DNA of 38,637 nucleotides from Halorhodospira sp. (GCA_007121755.1 SKJZ01000217.1:1-38637); one strand, 5' to 3'; shown: positions 1 through 10,277, counted from the stretch's first letter. The notes: generated by a model from the letters alone, not told the origin. Numbers and translations are program-made.

Positions 1-351
1 GAACCGCTGGTAACCGGGATCGTCGTGCATGTAACCGATGGTGTAGATATGCACCATCAGCGAAACGAAGGTGACGGTGGTCATCATGACCGCCGTCAAC
101 CGGTCGACCAGGAAGCCGATCTCGAAGGAGAAGTCGCCAATTACAGCCCAGGTATAAACCGTGGCGTCGAAGCGCTCCAGGCCGCCCCAGGCCAAGCCGT
201 AGAGAACCCATGCGGACAACACGCACGACGCCGCCACACCGAGAATCGTCACCGAGTGGGCCCCGGCGCGTCCGATCCACGGGCCGCCCAGGCCGGCGAC
301 GATCGCGGCCAACAGCGGTAGTAGGACAATGGCGAGCAGGATCGTCTCCAT
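1..351 (-). CDS. nuoL: NADH-quinone oxidoreductase subunit L (N-terminal part, runs off window)
   Basis: This is the beginning of the large antiporter-like proton-pumping subunit of respiratory complex I, an inner-membrane protein. The frame opens with METILLAIVLLPLL and continues through AGLGGPWIGRAGAHSVTIL, matching the first transmembrane helices of NuoL. All 117 codons to the window edge are open, so the gene is incomplete only because the window ends. Its ATG lies 3 bp after the nuoK stop, as expected in a nuoJKL operon. Identification rests on this N-terminal sequence plus gene order; the related nuoM and nuoN should lie outside the window. Confidence 0.93.
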   Translation of the reverse strand, partial: METILLAIVLLPLLAAIVAGLGGPWIGRAGAHSVTILGVAASCVLSAWVLYGLAWGGLERFDATVYTWAVIGDFSFEIGFLVDRLTAVMMTTVTFVSLMVHIYTIGYMHDDPGYQRF

Positions 352-354
352 CAC

Positions 355-660
355 TTATCCCCTCATGGCGTCCAGGGCGGCGACATTGATGTCTCCGCGG
401 GAGCGGAAGAGCACCACGACGATAGCCAGGCCGATGGCCGCCTCCGCCGCCGCGACGGTGAGTATGAAGAAGACGAAGACCTGACCGGCAATGTCTCCCA
501 TATAGGTGGAAAAACCAATCAAATTGATGTTCACCGCCAGCAGGATCAGCTCGACGCACATCAATAACAGGATCACGTTCTTCCGGTTCAGGAAGATACC
601 CGCCACCCCCAGGGAGAAGAGCAGCGCCGCGAGAATCAGATAGTGAGAAAGCTCAATCAT
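355..660 (-). CDS. nuoK: NADH-quinone oxidoreductase subunit K
   Basis: Small membrane subunit of complex I, related to MrpC of sodium/proton antiporters, with three predicted transmembrane helices and membrane-embedded glutamates in the segments [13 protein letters not shown] and [14 protein letters not shown] chose the ATG at 660, giving 101 residues starting [15 protein letters not shown], because family members begin at this point. An upstream in-frame ATG at 669 would add only three residues and cannot be excluded. The gene sits between nuoJ (51 bp upstream) and nuoL (3 bp downstream) in the complex I operon. Confidence 0.95.
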   Translation of the reverse strand: MIELSHYLILAALLFSLGVAGIFLNRKNVILLLMCVELILLAVNINLIGFSTYMGDIAGQVFVFFILTVAAAEAAIGLAIVVVLFRSRGDINVAALDAMRG

Positions 661-711
661 CGTGCCCATCCCGAACGCTGGCCGGCGGTCGCCTCCGCCG
701 TCGATACCGGA

Positions 712-1338
712 TCAACCTTCCTCATGACCGACCCCTCCTCTGTCCGGACGGCGTTCCGTTTCCATTTTCAGCACCCGCAACCGGTCGTCCTTATGGACGT
801 TCAGCTGCTCGGGAATATCCTGGTGTTTCATATTCGTCCGGCGCCGCAGTGTCAGCGTAATGGCGGCAATAATGGCGACCAGAAGGATCACCGCGGCAAT
901 CTCGAACGGATAGACGTAGACCGTGTAAAGCACTCCTCCGATCGCGCGGATATTGTTGACGTCCGCCGCGGGCTCGGGGATCAAGCCGCCCACCAGGGCG
1001 ACTTCGTCCGAAAGGATGACCACGCCCAGTTGCAGCGCCATCAGCACCGCCACCACCAGCCCCACCGGCAGGTAGCGCGCGAACCCCTCGCGCACCGGGG
1101 CGACAGTGATATCGAGCATCATGACGACAAAGAGGAACAGAACCATCACGGCGCCGACATAGACCACCACCAGGGCGATGCCGAGGAACTCCGCTCCGGC
1201 CAGCACCCAAAGCACCGCCGCGTTGAAAAACGCCAACACCAGAAAGAGCGCGGCCTGCACCGGATTGCGCACGGTGATGACCATGGTGGCGGCAAAGAGC
1301 AAGATTGCCGCGAATAAGTAGAAAACCGCCTGCTCCAT
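712..1338 (-). CDS. nuoJ: NADH-quinone oxidoreductase subunit J
   Basis: Membrane subunit of complex I; 208 residues with about five hydrophobic helices followed by a hydrophilic C-terminal tail of about 50 residues. The helix containing the stretch VVVYVGAVMVLFLFVVMM is the conserved third helix, which in known structures carries a pi-bulge and helps couple quinone chemistry to proton pumping. The N-terminus MEQAVFYLFAAILL is typical of the family. The gene is 30 bp after nuoI and 51 bp before nuoK. The charged tail is longer than the minimal family core, which is common and not evidence of altered function. Confidence 0.95.
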   Translation of the reverse strand: MEQAVFYLFAAILLFAATMVITVRNPVQAALFLVLAFFNAAVLWVLAGAEFLGIALVVVYVGAVMVLFLFVVMMLDITVAPVREGFARYLPVGLVVAVLMALQLGVVILSDEVALVGGLIPEPAADVNNIRAIGGVLYTVYVYPFEIAAVILLVAIIAAITLTLRRRTNMKHQDIPEQLNVHKDDRLRVLKMETERRPDRGGVGHEEG

Positions 1339-1368
1339 ATCATCCGACCTCTGGGTCAGTCTCTCCGC

Positions 1369-1857
1369 CTACCGGTATGGCGCATCGGCGGCCCGGTCGG
1401 CCGCGATCTGCGCCTCGTACTGATCTCCGATCTCGAGCAGCCGCTCTTTCCCGATGACCCGCTGTTCCCGGCTCTCCATGAGGTGCCAATCGATCCGGGT
1501 CTCGACGATGGAGTCCACCGGGCACGACTCCTCGCAGAAGCCGCAATAGATGCACTTGAAAAGATCGATCTCATAGCGGGTGGTCCGCCGCGTGCCGTCC
1601 GCCCGCTGGTGGGAGTCGATGGTGATGGCAAGCGCCGGGCAGACCGCCTCGCACAGCTTGCAGGCGATGCAGCGCTCCTCCCCGTTGGGATAGCGGCGCA
1701 GCGCATGCAGGCCGCGGAAACGGGGCGATTTCGGCGCCACCTCCTCCGGAAACTCCAACGTGACGCTGCGCTTGAACAGGTGCCTGCCGGTAACCCGCAA
1801 GCCCTGCAGCAGCTCCACCAGGAGGAAGCTCCGGACGTATTCGCGCAGCGGCCTCAT
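1369..1857 (-). CDS. nuoI: NADH-quinone oxidoreductase subunit I (two 4Fe-4S clusters)
   Basis: Peripheral-arm subunit of complex I that passes electrons through clusters N6a and N6b toward NuoB. Two ferredoxin-type motifs are intact: Cys63, Cys66, Cys69 and Cys73 ([11 protein letters not shown]), and Cys102, Cys105, Cys108 and Cys112 ([11 protein letters not shown]). The 162-residue length is normal for proteobacterial NuoI. The N-terminal helix, which contains [12 protein letters not shown], is the membrane-contacting amphipathic segment seen in the family. It follows nuoH by 13 bp and precedes nuoJ by 30 bp. Confidence 0.97.
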   Translation of the reverse strand: MRPLREYVRSFLLVELLQGLRVTGRHLFKRSVTLEFPEEVAPKSPRFRGLHALRRYPNGEERCIACKLCEAVCPALAITIDSHQRADGTRRTTRYEIDLFKCIYCGFCEESCPVDSIVETRIDWHLMESREQRVIGKERLLEIGDQYEAQIAADRAADAPYR

Positions 1858-1870
1858 GACCGAACCTCCA

Positions 1871-2893
1871 TCAGAACCACGGCCCCACCCCCGCGTAGAT
1901 CAACACTGTCAGAACCACCAGCCAGACCACCGTCACCGGGATCAGAACCTTCCAGCCCAGACGCATGATCTGGTCGTAGCGGTAGCGAGGAAAGGTGGCG
2001 CGGAACCACAAATAGCAGAACGCGAAGAACCCTGCCTTGAGCAGCAGCCAGACGATCCCCGGCACCCAATCGAGCGCCGGCCCGAGGACCGGCACTCCGT
2101 GGAACGGCGAGTACCACCCGCCGAGAAACATGACGGCCGCAATGACGCAAATCAAGATCATGTTGGCGTACTCGGCGAGGAAGAAGACCGCGAAGGCCAT
2201 CCCCGAGTACTCCACGTGGAAGCCAGCCACGATCTCCGATTCGCCCTCGGCGACGTCGAACGGCGCCCGGTTGGTCTCCGCCACGCCGGAGACCCAGTAA
2301 ACCAGAAAGAGCGGCAGCAGCGGCAGCCAGAACCAGTTCCAGAACGGCCCCGCCTGCGCCTCGACGATGCCGCTCAGATTCATCGTACCGGCTGCCATCA
2401 ACACCCCGACCAGCGCGAAACCCATCGCGATCTCGTAGGAGACCACCTGGGCGCTTGCCCGCAGAGTGCCCAGCAGCGCGTACTTCGAGTTGGAGGCCCA
2501 ACCGGCGACGATGATGCCGTAGACCCCCAGGGAGGTCATCGCCAGGATATAGAGCAGCCCGGCGTTGATATCGGCCACGACCCAGCCGTCGGCGAACGGG
2601 ATCACGGCCCAAACGGCTACCGCCGGGCCGATGGAGAGCGCCGGCGCCAACAGGAAAAGCACGCGGTTGGCGTGGGTGGGGACCGAAATCTCCTTGAACA
2701 GCAGCTTCAATGCGTCGGCGAACGGCTGCAGCAGCCCTTTGTACCCAACCCGATTCGGCCCGCGGCGGTCCTGCATATGGCCGATAACCCGCCGCTCCAT
2801 ATAGGTGAAGTACGCCACCGCCAAAAAGAGCGGAATGAGTACGGCCCAGATCTTGGCGAAGATCCAAAAAAGCGTTTCGAACGTCTCGAACAT
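1871..2893 (-). CDS. nuoH: NADH-quinone oxidoreductase subunit H
   Basis: Membrane subunit that forms much of the quinone-binding chamber of complex I at the junction with the peripheral arm. The 340-residue product has about eight transmembrane helices and the recognisable family segments [20 protein letters not shown] and [16 protein letters not shown] near the N-terminus. A further conserved acidic loop region, [19 protein letters not shown], contributes to the quinone site in structural studies of homologues. The gene is complete, lies 27 bp after nuoG, and is followed 13 bp later by nuoI. Confidence 0.97.
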   Translation of the reverse strand: MFETFETLFWIFAKIWAVLIPLFLAVAYFTYMERRVIGHMQDRRGPNRVGYKGLLQPFADALKLLFKEISVPTHANRVLFLLAPALSIGPAVAVWAVIPFADGWVVADINAGLLYILAMTSLGVYGIIVAGWASNSKYALLGTLRASAQVVSYEIAMGFALVGVLMAAGTMNLSGIVEAQAGPFWNWFWLPLLPLFLVYWVSGVAETNRAPFDVAEGESEIVAGFHVEYSGMAFAVFFLAEYANMILICVIAAVMFLGGWYSPFHGVPVLGPALDWVPGIVWLLLKAGFFAFCYLWFRATFPRYRYDQIMRLGWKVLIPVTVVWLVVLTVLIYAGVGPWF

Positions 2894-2920
2894 GCCCGTT
2901 CTTGTCCTTGTGGCTGCGGA

Positions 2921-5308
2921 CTAGACCGCGGTTACGGTCAAACGCCCAAAGGGCGGCCCCAGATCGACCCGCTCACGCAACGCGGCCGGCACCCAAATCG
3001 TATCCGCGGGGATGGCTTCGTCGATCCGCAACGGCAATTCCACCGCCCCGCCTTCGGCCTCAAGACGAACCATTCCGCCATCAGTCGCCCCGATACGCCC
3101 CGCGGTCTCCGCCGCGGCCACCGCCTCAGCCTGTCCAGCTATGGCCGCATGTTGCAGCGGTTGGGAACGGCGGACCAGCGGATCACCGGAGTAGATCGGA
3201 ACCGCTCCCGCCAATTCGGTACCCCCGGACGCCGAACCGGCGGATGCGGCGCCCTTGTGGAAGGGGTAGCGAGACCCCGGCGCCACCCCTTCGCAGGCGG
3301 CGGCAACAATACGGTAAACCTCTTCGGCGTTATCGAGTTCGAAGCCCTCAAGCTCGAGCACCGTACCCAACGCCCGCAAGATCTTCCAGCCGGGACGCGC
3401 CTCACCCAACGGCGAGGTCACGCCGCGGAAACTCTGCCACCGCCCCTCGCTATTAACAAAGGTGCCCGCCGTCTCGCCGAAGCCGCCCATCGGCAACAGC
3501 ACATCGGCGCTCTCCTTCAAAGCGTCCCCGGCGTAGACAGTAATCGCGACGACGCTGTCCGCGTTTGACAACGCCTGCCGGGCCGCCGCCGGATTCCATA
3601 GATCGGCTTCCGGCTCAACATTAAGCAGGAGATATCCCCGCAAGCCTCGCTCGACCATCTCGCGCGCGGAGAGACCGGAGAGCGGCGCCTCGGCGCCGCC
3701 GGCCAGGCGGTGCGGTACGGCCCCGGCCAACCAGCCGCCGGCGGTATTGGCGGCCTCGGCGAGCACGCCGAACGGGCCGCCCGCCAGCTCGGCCACCAAG
3801 GTGCCGAGGGCACGCAGCGTCGCAGCCTCGGGGTGGCCGGCAGCCATGTTGCCGGCCAGCACGGCGGGCCGCTCGGCCACCTTCAGTCGCTCGGCGATGC
3901 GCTGCGCCGTCTCGCTCTTCGCCGCCAACGCTTCCACGCCGTCCGGCAGATCGGCGCCCTTGCCCTTCCCGCCCTTGGCCAGCGCGCAGGCCACAGCAGC
4001 CAACTCCGCCACCATGCGCCCCGGCGCGACGGCGTGCTCCAACACGGGCTCGAAATTCCACTCGAAGCGGCGCGGGTTGAGCGTCATCACCGCAGCGCCG
4101 CTATTGGTCGCTTGGCGCAGGCGGTGGTTGATCATCGGTTGTTCGTGGCGGGTATACGCCCCGACCAGCAGCACGGCGTCCTTATCCGCCAGCTCTTCGA
4201 TTCTCTGTCCCATATATGGGAATGGCGGCGCCTCCGCCTGATCGGAGGTGTCCCCCTCGCGCAGCCGGTGGTCGACATTACCGGAACCGAGGCCGCGCAC
4301 GAGTTGGCCAGCCAGGTAGAGCTCCTCCAGGGTCGCCGTGGGCGCCAAAAGCGCCCCGAGCGCCTCCGGACCGAAATGGGACGCGACCCCCCGCAGGGAC
4401 TCCGCCGCCCGCCGGAGGGCGATCTCCCAAGGGACCTCGCGCCACTGCCCGCCCTCTTTGATCATCGGGCGCTCCAGCCGGTCCTCGCTGTACAGGCCCT
4501 CGATGCCGTACCGGTCCCTGTCGGCCAGCCAAGTCTGGTTGATCGCCTCGTTCTCGCGCGGCACCACCCGCATGATCCGGTCGCGCAGAGTGTGCAGCTC
4601 CATATTGGAGCCGACGCCGTCGTGGGGGCTGACGGCGGGGAAACTGAGCATCTCCCAGGAGCGGGCGCGGAACCGGAACGGCTTATTGGTCAGCGCGCCC
4701 ACCGGGCAGAGGTCGATGACGTTGCCGGACAACTCGGAGCGTATGCCTTCGCCGACGTAGGTCTTAATCTCCGTCCGCTCGCCCCGGAACATGCCGCCGA
4801 GTTCTTTCTTCCCGGCGACGGTATCGAGGAAACGGACGCACCGCGTGCAGTGGATGCACCGGGTCATTTCGGTGGCGACCAGCGGCCCGAGGTCTTCGTC
4901 CTCGACCGACCGCTTGCCCTCGGTAAACCGGGAGACGCCGCGGCCGAAGCCGAGAGCCAAATCCTGCAGTTCACACTCGCCGCCCTGATCGCAGATCGGG
5001 CAATCGAGCGGATGGTTGATCAGCAGAAACTCCATAACCCCCCGCTGGGCCGCGATGGCCCGCTGAGAGTCGGTGGTGATCTTCATTCCATCGGCGACGG
5101 CCGTGGCGCAGGCCGGCATCGGCTTCGGCGCCTTCTCCACGTCCACCAGACACATCCGGCAATTGGCCGCGATGGGCAGGTGCTTGTGGTAACAGAAACG
5201 GGGAATATGGATCCCGGCCCGATCGGTGGCCGCGATAACCATCTCGCCCTTGACCGCCTCCACAGCACGGCCGTCCACCTCGATGGTGACAGTCTCTTGC
5301 TCGCTCAT
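2921..5308 (-). CDS. nuoG: NADH-quinone oxidoreductase subunit G
   Basis: Largest peripheral-arm subunit of complex I, about 795 residues, carrying Fe-S clusters and a molybdopterin-oxidoreductase-like C-terminal domain that no longer binds molybdenum. Ligands are visible: N1b at Cys39, Cys50, Cys53 and Cys67; N5 at His99, Cys103, Cys106 and Cys112; N4 at Cys151, Cys154, Cys157 and Cys201. I set the start at the ATG at 5308 ([18 protein letters not shown]), although the frame stays open 83 codons further upstream, because this ATG overlaps the nuoF stop by 4 bp and matches the family N-terminus. The upstream part is a shadow of nuoF. The extra N7 cluster motif of some bacteria is not obvious. 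Confidence 0.97.
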   Translation of the reverse strand: MSEQETVTIEVDGRAVEAVKGEMVIAATDRAGIHIPRFCYHKHLPIAANCRMCLVDVEKAPKPMPACATAVADGMKITTDSQRAIAAQRGVMEFLLINHPLDCPICDQGGECELQDLALGFGRGVSRFTEGKRSVEDEDLGPLVATEMTRCIHCTRCVRFLDTVAGKKELGGMFRGERTEIKTYVGEGIRSELSGNVIDLCPVGALTNKPFRFRARSWEMLSFPAVSPHDGVGSNMELHTLRDRIMRVVPRENEAINQTWLADRDRYGIEGLYSEDRLERPMIKEGGQWREVPWEIALRRAAESLRGVASHFGPEALGALLAPTATLEELYLAGQLVRGLGSGNVDHRLREGDTSDQAEAPPFPYMGQRIEELADKDAVLLVGAYTRHEQPMINHRLRQATNSGAAVMTLNPRRFEWNFEPVLEHAVAPGRMVAELAAVACALAKGGKGKGADLPDGVEALAAKSETAQRIAERLKVAERPAVLAGNMAAGHPEAATLRALGTLVAELAGGPFGVLAEAANTAGGWLAGAVPHRLAGGAEAPLSGLSAREMVERGLRGYLLLNVEPEADLWNPAAARQALSNADSVVAITVYAGDALKESADVLLPMGGFGETAGTFVNSEGRWQSFRGVTSPLGEARPGWKILRALGTVLELEGFELDNAEEVYRIVAAACEGVAPGSRYPFHKGAASAGSASGGTELAGAVPIYSGDPLVRRSQPLQHAAIAGQAEAVAAAETAGRIGATDGGMVRLEAEGGAVELPLRIDEAIPADTIWVPAALRERVDLGPPFGRLTVTAV

Positions 5309-6585
5309 GCCGCGGCCTCCACCGGGGAGCGGCCGTGCTCCACGTAGTACTCGAACTCGTGCCGGAAGTGTTTCAGGAAGCTCTGAACAGGCCACGCGGC
5401 CGCCTCGCCAAAGGCGCAGATAGTGTGGCCGGCGATCTGGCCGGCGGCGCTCTCCAGCAACTCGAGATCCTCCGGCCGGCCGTCGCCGTTGCTGATGCGC
5501 GTCAGTACACGGTGCATCCAGCCGGTCCCCTCGCGGCAAGGCGTGCATTGGCCGCACGACTCGGCGTAGTAGAAGCGGGAGATTCGGGTGATGGCCTTGA
5601 CCATATCGGTGGTTTCGTCCATTACGATCACTCCGCCGGAACCGAGCGCTGAACCGGCCTCCGCGAGGCTGTCGTAGTCCATGGTCAGCCCCAACATGGT
5701 CTCGCCCGGTACCACCGGCATGGACGAGCCACCGGGAATCACCGCCTTGAGCTTCCGTCCTCCACGGACCCCGCCGGCCATCTCCAGAAGATCCTTGAAC
5801 GGCGTGCCCATTGGAATCTCAAAGTTACCCGGACTCTCGACGTGGCCCGAGACGCAGAAGATCTTCTCGCCGCCGTTGTTCGGCTTGCCGAGATCGAGAA
5901 ACCACTCCCAACCGTTACGCAGCACCGCCGGCACCGAAGCCAGCGTCTCGGTATTGTTGATGGTCGTCGGGCGGCCGTAGAGGCCGAACTGCGCCGGAAA
6001 CGGCGGTTTGTAGCGAGGCTGCCCCTTCTTGCCCTCCAGGGACTCCATCAGCGCCGACTCCTCGCCGCAGATATAAGCGCCGGCGCCGATATGGTTATGC
6101 ATCTCGAAGTCGACGCCCGAGTCGAGAATGTTGCGTCCGATGTATCCGGCTTTGCGCGCCTCCGCCAAGGCGTGTTCCATGCGTTCGAACGGCTCATGGT
6201 GGAATTCGCCACGCATATAGTTGTAACCGACCGACACCCCCATGGCGTAACCGGCGATGGCCATGCCCTCGATGAGCGCGTGGGGGTTGTAACGCAGGAT
6301 ATCGCGATCCTTACAGGTGCCCGGCTCCGATTCATCCGAATTGCAGATAAGATACTTCTGCATATCGGTGCCCTTCGGCATGAACCCCCATTTGATGCCC
6401 GGCGGGAAACCGGCTCCGCCCCGGCCCCGGAGGGCGCTCTTCTTGACGGCCTCGATCACCTCTTCGCGCGGGGTACCCTCCCGCAGGATGCGCTCCCACG
6501 CCTGATAACCGCCCACCTTGCGGTACGTCTCCAGGCTCCAGGGCTCGTCGTGGCCGAGGGTGGTGAAGCAGACCTGGTTGACCAT
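5305..6585 (-). CDS. nuoF: NADH-quinone oxidoreductase subunit F (NADH/FMN-binding)
   Basis: Electron-input subunit of complex I, which oxidises NADH with FMN and passes electrons to cluster N3. The glycine-rich FMN/NADH motif [10 protein letters not shown] lies at residues 54-63. N3 ligands are Cys344, Cys347, Cys350 (CGQCTPC) and Cys390 (HTICAFG). The ATG at 6585 is preceded by a strong Shine-Dalgarno sequence (GGAGGGAG), giving 426 residues, a normal length. The frame is open further upstream, but that part overlaps nuoE in another frame. nuoE stops 14 bp before this start; the nuoF stop overlaps the nuoG start by 4 bp, suggesting translational coupling. Confidence 0.97.
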   Translation of the reverse strand: MVNQVCFTTLGHDEPWSLETYRKVGGYQAWERILREGTPREEVIEAVKKSALRGRGGAGFPPGIKWGFMPKGTDMQKYLICNSDESEPGTCKDRDILRYNPHALIEGMAIAGYAMGVSVGYNYMRGEFHHEPFERMEHALAEARKAGYIGRNILDSGVDFEMHNHIGAGAYICGEESALMESLEGKKGQPRYKPPFPAQFGLYGRPTTINNTETLASVPAVLRNGWEWFLDLGKPNNGGEKIFCVSGHVESPGNFEIPMGTPFKDLLEMAGGVRGGRKLKAVIPGGSSMPVVPGETMLGLTMDYDSLAEAGSALGSGGVIVMDETTDMVKAITRISRFYYAESCGQCTPCREGTGWMHRVLTRISNGDGRPEDLELLESAAGQIAGHTICAFGEAAAWPVQSFLKHFRHEFEYYVEHGRSPVEAAA

Positions 6586-6599
6586 GCTCCCTCCGGGCT

Positions 6600-7112
6600 T
6601 TACTGGAGCGCGTCGAGGATCTCGTCGATCCTCTCGCGCGTCAGATTCGTGTGGTAGTGGCCGTCGACGATCATCATCGGCGCCCCGGTGCAGGCGGCCA
6701 GGCACTCCTCCTCGCGGACCAGCGTGACGCGGCCGTCCCCGGTGGTCTCGCCCAGGCCCACGCCGAGCTTCTCTTCGGCGTAGCGCACCAGATCCTCGGC
6801 GCCGTTGAGCCAACAGCAGATATTGGTGCAGATGTTGACCTTGTGGCGGCCGACTGGATGATCGAGATCGAACATCGAGTAGAAGGTCGCCACCTCGAAG
6901 GCCGTGGCGCGGGCCATGCCGATATAGTCCGCAACCGCCTCCACATGCCGCCGCTCCAGGTAGCCGCCATTGGCGTCCTGGACAGCGTGCAGCGCCGGGA
7001 TCACCGTCGACTGGCGCCCCTCCGGGGTGTCCGGAAACTTCGCCAACCAGTGGTCGATCCGCGAGCGCAGTTCGGCGGTGAGCACTTGATCGGCAGAGGT
7101 CGTAGCGGTCAC
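6600..7112 (-). CDS. nuoE: NADH-quinone oxidoreductase subunit E
   Basis: The 2Fe-2S (N1a) subunit of the NADH dehydrogenase module of complex I, 170 residues in a thioredoxin-like fold. The four ligands are Cys95, Cys100, Cys137 and Cys141 in the contexts ICTNICC and ECLAAC. The start is a GTG at 7112, supported by a strong ribosome binding site (GGGGAGGTGG) and by GTGA overlap with the nuoD stop. A longer open frame upstream only shadows nuoD. Cys99, next to the ligand Cys100, makes an extra cysteine beside the usual C-x4-C pair. Confidence 0.95.
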   Translation of the reverse strand: MTATTSADQVLTAELRSRIDHWLAKFPDTPEGRQSTVIPALHAVQDANGGYLERRHVEAVADYIGMARATAFEVATFYSMFDLDHPVGRHKVNICTNICCWLNGAEDLVRYAEEKLGVGLGETTGDGRVTLVREEECLAACTGAPMMIVDGHYHTNLTRERIDEILDALQ

Positions 7113-8362
7113 CGATCCACCTCCCCAAATACCACGTCGAGGGAGCCGATGAGGGTCACCACATCGGCCAGCATATGGCCGCGGATCATCTCGTCCATGG
7201 CCGACAAATGGATGTAGCACGGCGGCCGGATCTTCAGCCGGTAAGGTTTGTTGGCCCCGTCGGAGACGATATACGCCCCGAACTCGCCCTTGGGCGCCTC
7301 CACCGCGGCGTAAACCTCGCCGGGCGGCGTGCAGTACCCCTCGGTAAAGAGCTTGAAGTGGTGGATGAGGGACTCCATATCGTCCTTCATCTCCTCGCGG
7401 GAAGGCGGCGACACCTTGGGGTCGTCGAGCCGGACCGGCCCCGGGTTGGCACGCAGCCAATCGACGCATTGGTTAATGATTCGCGTCGACTGCCGCAACT
7501 CTTCCATGCGCACCAGGTAGCGGTCGTAGCAATCGCCATTGGTTCCCACGGGCACGTCGAAATCGAGGCGGTCGTAGACCTCGTAGGGCTGCTTCTTGCG
7601 CAAGTCCCAGGCCACGCCGGAGCCCCGCAACATCGGGCCGGTGAAGCCCAGGGCTTTGGCCCGTTCGGGGCCTACCACGCAGACATCGACCAGCCGCTGC
7701 TTCCAGATCCGGTTCTCGGTAAGCAACGTCTCGTAGTCGTCGATGCAGGCCGGGAAGCGGTGGCAGAAGTCGTCGAGAAAGTCGAGTACCGACCCTTCAC
7801 GGGCGCGGTTCATCTCGCGCAGTTCTTTCTCGCCGCGGTATGGGGTGGGCTCGTACTTCGGCATCCGCTCCGGCAAGTCGCGGTAGACGCCGCCCGGCCG
7901 GTAGTAGGCCGCATGCATGCGGGCGCCGGAGACCGCCTCGTAGACGTCGATCAGATCCTCGCGCTCGCGGAAGGTATAGAGGAACGCCGTCATCGCGCCG
8001 ACGTCGAGCCCGTGAGTGCCGAGCCACAGGAGGTGGTTCAGGATGCGGGTGACCTCGTCCATCATCACCCGGATGTACTGCGCCCGGAGCGGCGGCTCAA
8101 TGCCGAGCAGCTTCTCGATGGCGAGGACGTAGCCGTGCTCGTTGCACATCATCGCCATGTAGTCGAGGCGGTCCATGTAACCGATCGACTGGTTGTACGG
8201 TTTCGACTCGGCCAGCTTCTCCGTCCCTCGGTGGAGCAGGCCCACATGGGGATCGGCGCGGGTAATGGTCTCCCCTTCCATCTCCAGGATTAGCCGGAGC
8301 ACGCCGTGGGCGGCCGGATGCTGGGGACCGAAGTTGAGGGTGTAGCTTTGGAACTCAGCCAT
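7109..8362 (-). CDS. nuoD: NADH-quinone oxidoreductase subunit D
   Basis: The 49-kDa-type subunit of complex I, descended from the large subunit of NiFe hydrogenases; it lines the quinone-binding pocket with NuoB and NuoH. The 417-residue product starts [20 protein letters not shown] and contains the conserved [12 protein letters not shown] segment. The ATG at 8362 overlaps the end of nuoC by 8 bp, so 20 upstream in-frame codons are disregarded. nuoC and nuoD are separate genes here, unlike the fused nuoCD of Escherichia coli, which is informative for lineage. Confidence 0.97.
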   Translation of the reverse strand: MAEFQSYTLNFGPQHPAAHGVLRLILEMEGETITRADPHVGLLHRGTEKLAESKPYNQSIGYMDRLDYMAMMCNEHGYVLAIEKLLGIEPPLRAQYIRVMMDEVTRILNHLLWLGTHGLDVGAMTAFLYTFREREDLIDVYEAVSGARMHAAYYRPGGVYRDLPERMPKYEPTPYRGEKELREMNRAREGSVLDFLDDFCHRFPACIDDYETLLTENRIWKQRLVDVCVVGPERAKALGFTGPMLRGSGVAWDLRKKQPYEVYDRLDFDVPVGTNGDCYDRYLVRMEELRQSTRIINQCVDWLRANPGPVRLDDPKVSPPSREEMKDDMESLIHHFKLFTEGYCTPPGEVYAAVEAPKGEFGAYIVSDGANKPYRLKIRPPCYIHLSAMDEMIRGHMLADVVTLIGSLDVVFGEVDR

Positions 8363-9089
8363 CGGCGCGCTCCTCCGTGCTGCCGGGCCGGCCCTTGTAC
8401 CGGTTGTCGTCGCGAATGACACGCGGCACCAGCACCCGGGGCTCGATCTCCACCGGCCCGTAGATCACCCGGCCCTTCTCTACGTCGTAGCGCGGCTCAA
8501 CATTACCGATGAGCGGAAAGTCCTTGCGGAACGGGTGGCCGACAAAGCCGTAATCAGTGAGTATGCGCCGCAGATCGGGGTGCCCGTCGAAGACGATGCC
8601 GTAGAGATCGAACGCCTCCCGCTCAGGCCAGTTGGCCGCGGGCCAGATCCCGGTGACCGAGTCGATGACCGGCAGATCGTCGTCCTCGGCGAAGCAGGTC
8701 ACCCGCAACCGGTGGTTGTGCTCCACCGAGAGCAAGAGGTAGACGGCGGCGAAACGCCGGCCGGTCTTCTCGGTGATCTCCTGAACCCCGTAGATGCCGG
8801 TCAGCCCCAGCCGCGGCGTGGACGGGTCTCCGACGCCACGACTGAATCCGGTATCGGTGGCGCGTTCGGTAATCCACTCGTCCTGCCCGTAAGCCGCGTA
8901 GTCGACGCCGATCACGTCCATGAGCTGATCGAAGCGGAACGGCTCCGCGTCGCGCAACTCCGTCATCACCGCCGCCAGATCCCGGGGCCGCGCCTCCACG
9001 CCCACCTCGCCGTAGGCGACGTCCGCGTGTTGCAATCTGTCCCCAAAGTGCGCTTGCAGCGCCTCTTTGAGCGTTTCCGGCTCAGCCAT
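8355..9089 (-). CDS. nuoC: NADH-quinone oxidoreductase subunit C
   Basis: The 30-kDa-type peripheral subunit of complex I, 244 residues, which packs against NuoD and NuoI without binding a cofactor. The signature region appears as [20 protein letters not shown], followed by [20 protein letters not shown], as expected of the family. The N-terminal 80 residues ([16 protein letters not shown] onward) form the usual less conserved domain. It lies 9 bp after nuoB and overlaps nuoD by 8 bp. The gene appears complete. Confidence 0.97.
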   Translation of the reverse strand: MAEPETLKEALQAHFGDRLQHADVAYGEVGVEARPRDLAAVMTELRDAEPFRFDQLMDVIGVDYAAYGQDEWITERATDTGFSRGVGDPSTPRLGLTGIYGVQEITEKTGRRFAAVYLLLSVEHNHRLRVTCFAEDDDLPVIDSVTGIWPAANWPEREAFDLYGIVFDGHPDLRRILTDYGFVGHPFRKDFPLIGNVEPRYDVEKGRVIYGPVEIEPRVLVPRVIRDDNRYKGRPGSTEERADG

Positions 9090-9098
9090 CCGGCCCCC

Positions 9099-9575
9099 CT
9101 AGCGTGCGATGGTATTGGTGCGGCGAATCTTGTTCTGCAACTGCAGAATGCCGTAGAACAGCGCTTCCGGCGTCGGCGGACAACCCGGAACGTATATATC
9201 CACCGGCACGATCCGATCACAACCGCGGGTCACCGAGTAGGAGTAGTGGTAGTACCCGCCACCGTTGGCGCACGACCCCATGGAGATCACCCACTTCGGT
9301 TCCGGCATCTGGTCGTAGACCTTACGTAGGGCCGGAGCCATCTTGTTACACAGCGTCCCGGCGACGATCAGCACATCGGATTGCCGCGGACTGGGCCGGA
9401 AGATCATCCCGATACGGTCGAGATCGTAGCGCGCGGCGGCGGCGTGCATCATTTCCACCGCGCAGCAGGCCAAACCGAAGGTTACCGGCCACATCGACCC
9501 GGTGCGCGCCCAGTTGATCAGCTTATCGGCGGACGTGGTGACATAGCCGCGCTCAAGCAGCCCTTCTACTCCCAT
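9099..9575 (-). CDS. nuoB: NADH-quinone oxidoreductase subunit B
   Basis: The subunit holding terminal cluster N2, which reduces quinone. The expected ligands are Cys37 and Cys38 (the tandem pair in [10 protein letters not shown]), Cys102 (GSCANGGG) and Cys132 ([11 protein letters not shown]). The product is 158 residues. I chose the ATG at 9575 ([18 protein letters not shown]), which overlaps the end of nuoA by 10 bp; the open frame upstream of it only shadows nuoA. All motifs are intact, so the subunit should be functional. Confidence 0.97.
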   Translation of the reverse strand: MGVEGLLERGYVTTSADKLINWARTGSMWPVTFGLACCAVEMMHAAAARYDLDRIGMIFRPSPRQSDVLIVAGTLCNKMAPALRKVYDQMPEPKWVISMGSCANGGGYYHYSYSVTRGCDRIVPVDIYVPGCPPTPEALFYGILQLQNKIRRTNTIAR

Positions 9576-9922
9576 TCCAGCGCCCCTTTCTTCCACTCGT
9601 AAAGGAAGCCGACCAGTAGCAGCCCGACAAACAATCCCATGGCCAGGATCCCGAACAGCCCGATATCGTCCAAAACCACCGCCCACGGAAAGAGGAAGGC
9701 GATCTCCAGGTCGAAAATGATGAAGAGGATGGCCACCAGGTAGTAGCGCACGTCGAACTTCATGCGCGAGTCCTCGAAGGCTTCGAACCCGCACTCATAC
9801 GGCGACTGCTTTTCAGCACCGGGACGACGGGGACCGAGGACGAATCCGGCGAGCAGGGGCACTACACCGAAGACGAGACCGACCAGAATGAAAAGAAGGA
9901 CCGGAAGGTAGTTTTCGAGCAT
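9566..9922 (-). CDS. nuoA: NADH-quinone oxidoreductase subunit A
   Basis: First gene of the complex I operon; a small 118-residue membrane subunit with three transmembrane helices. The loop between helices 1 and 2 carries the conserved [20 protein letters not shown] segment containing the cysteine that becomes accessible in the deactive enzyme of mitochondria. Helix 2 contains [14 protein letters not shown], diagnostic of the family. A ribosome binding site (GGAGCGG) precedes the ATG. The roughly 110-bp untranslated region upstream holds a candidate promoter-operator. Confidence 0.97.
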   Translation of the reverse strand: MLENYLPVLLFILVGLVFGVVPLLAGFVLGPRRPGAEKQSPYECGFEAFEDSRMKFDVRYYLVAILFIIFDLEIAFLFPWAVVLDDIGLFGILAMGLFVGLLLVGFLYEWKKGALEWE

Positions 9923-10032
9923 CGCCCCGCTCCGTTTGGCCAGCGCCGCGGCGCCACCGAAGGGTGGCGACCATACCGCAACGAACGGCGGGGAGTTTAC
10001 GAAGGGGGTGCCGCCCTGTCAACTGCGGGCGG

Positions 10033-10067
10033 GCATTATAACCAAGCTTATCAATCAGTTATAATGC
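10033..10067 (-). promoter_or_regulatory. Perfect 10-bp inverted repeat with TATAAT, presumed nuo promoter-operator
   Basis: The half-sites GCATTATAAC (10033-10042) and GTTATAATGC (10058-10067) are perfect reverse complements separated by 15 bp. This is an AT-rich island between GC-rich blocks. On the minus strand the left half supplies a consensus TATAAT at 10035-10040, suitably placed to start a roughly 105-nt leader to nuoA. No convincing -35 hexamer is seen, so an activator may be needed. The symmetry could also be an operator for a dimeric regulator. I cannot name the regulator. Confidence 0.5.
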
Positions 10068-10080
10068 ATAAATCATGACA

Positions 10081-10099
10081 AGGGGGAGGGTCTCCCCCT
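10081..10099 (-). terminator. Hairpin after tRNA-Leu, possible terminator
   Basis: AGGGGGAG and CTCCCCCT form a perfect 8-bp stem with a 3-nt loop. It begins 11 nt after the tRNA 3' end in the direction of tRNA transcription. The following bases (TTGTCATGATTT) are only modestly T-rich, so termination may be partial. It would separate the secG/tRNA transcript from the nuo operon. Confidence 0.55.
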
Positions 10100-10110
10100 G
10101 GAGTATTCAA

Positions 10111-10195
10111 TGGTGCCGATGGCCGGACTCGAACCGGCACGGCTTTCGCCACCGCCCCCTCAAGACGGCGTGTCTACCAGTTCCACCACATCGGC
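10111..10195 (-). tRNA. leuU: tRNA-Leu, anticodon GAG
   Basis: An 85-nt type II (long variable arm) tRNA gene. The acceptor strand is GCCGATG pairing with CATCGGC, followed by discriminator A and an encoded CCA at 10111-10113. The T loop GTTCGAGTC and the D-arm GTGGAACTGGTAGACAC are typical of leucine tRNAs. The anticodon GAG is at 10159-10161, in loop TTGAGGG flanked by a stem CCGTC/GGCGG. It reads CUC/CUU codons. The secG-tRNA-Leu(GAG) linkage is conserved in many gammaproteobacteria and supports the call. Confidence 0.98.
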
Positions 10196-10248
10196 GTAAC
10201 GGTCGCCGCCCCCGACAGACCCAAGTCGATCGCCGACGGCGGCAGAGT

Positions 10249-10277
10249 ACTTTACCAGCCGGACACCCCTCCGGCAA
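10249..10277 (-). promoter_or_regulatory. Candidate sigma-70 promoter of the tRNA-Leu gene
   Basis: On the minus strand TTGCCG (10272-10277) and TAAAGT (10249-10254) are separated by exactly 17 bp, each matching four of six consensus positions. The predicted start lies about 45 nt before the mature tRNA. The region just after the -10 is very GC-rich (CTGCCGCCG), a feature of stringently controlled stable-RNA promoters. The remainder of the secG-tRNA gap holds no other clear signal. Confidence 0.45.

Noticed and set aside
1760-3568. 602-codon open frame on the plus strand
   Set aside because: It is antisense to nuoH and nuoG, has the His/Arg/Gln-rich composition of a complementary-strand shadow in GC-rich DNA, and resembles no family.
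5309-5557. N-terminal extension of NuoG
   Set aside because: The extra 83 codons overlap nuoF in another frame and lack family similarity; the ATG at 5308 overlaps the nuoF stop in the usual way.
10033-10099. Phage attachment site next to tRNA-Leu
   Set aside because: No direct repeat of the tRNA 3' end and no integrase gene is found in the window.
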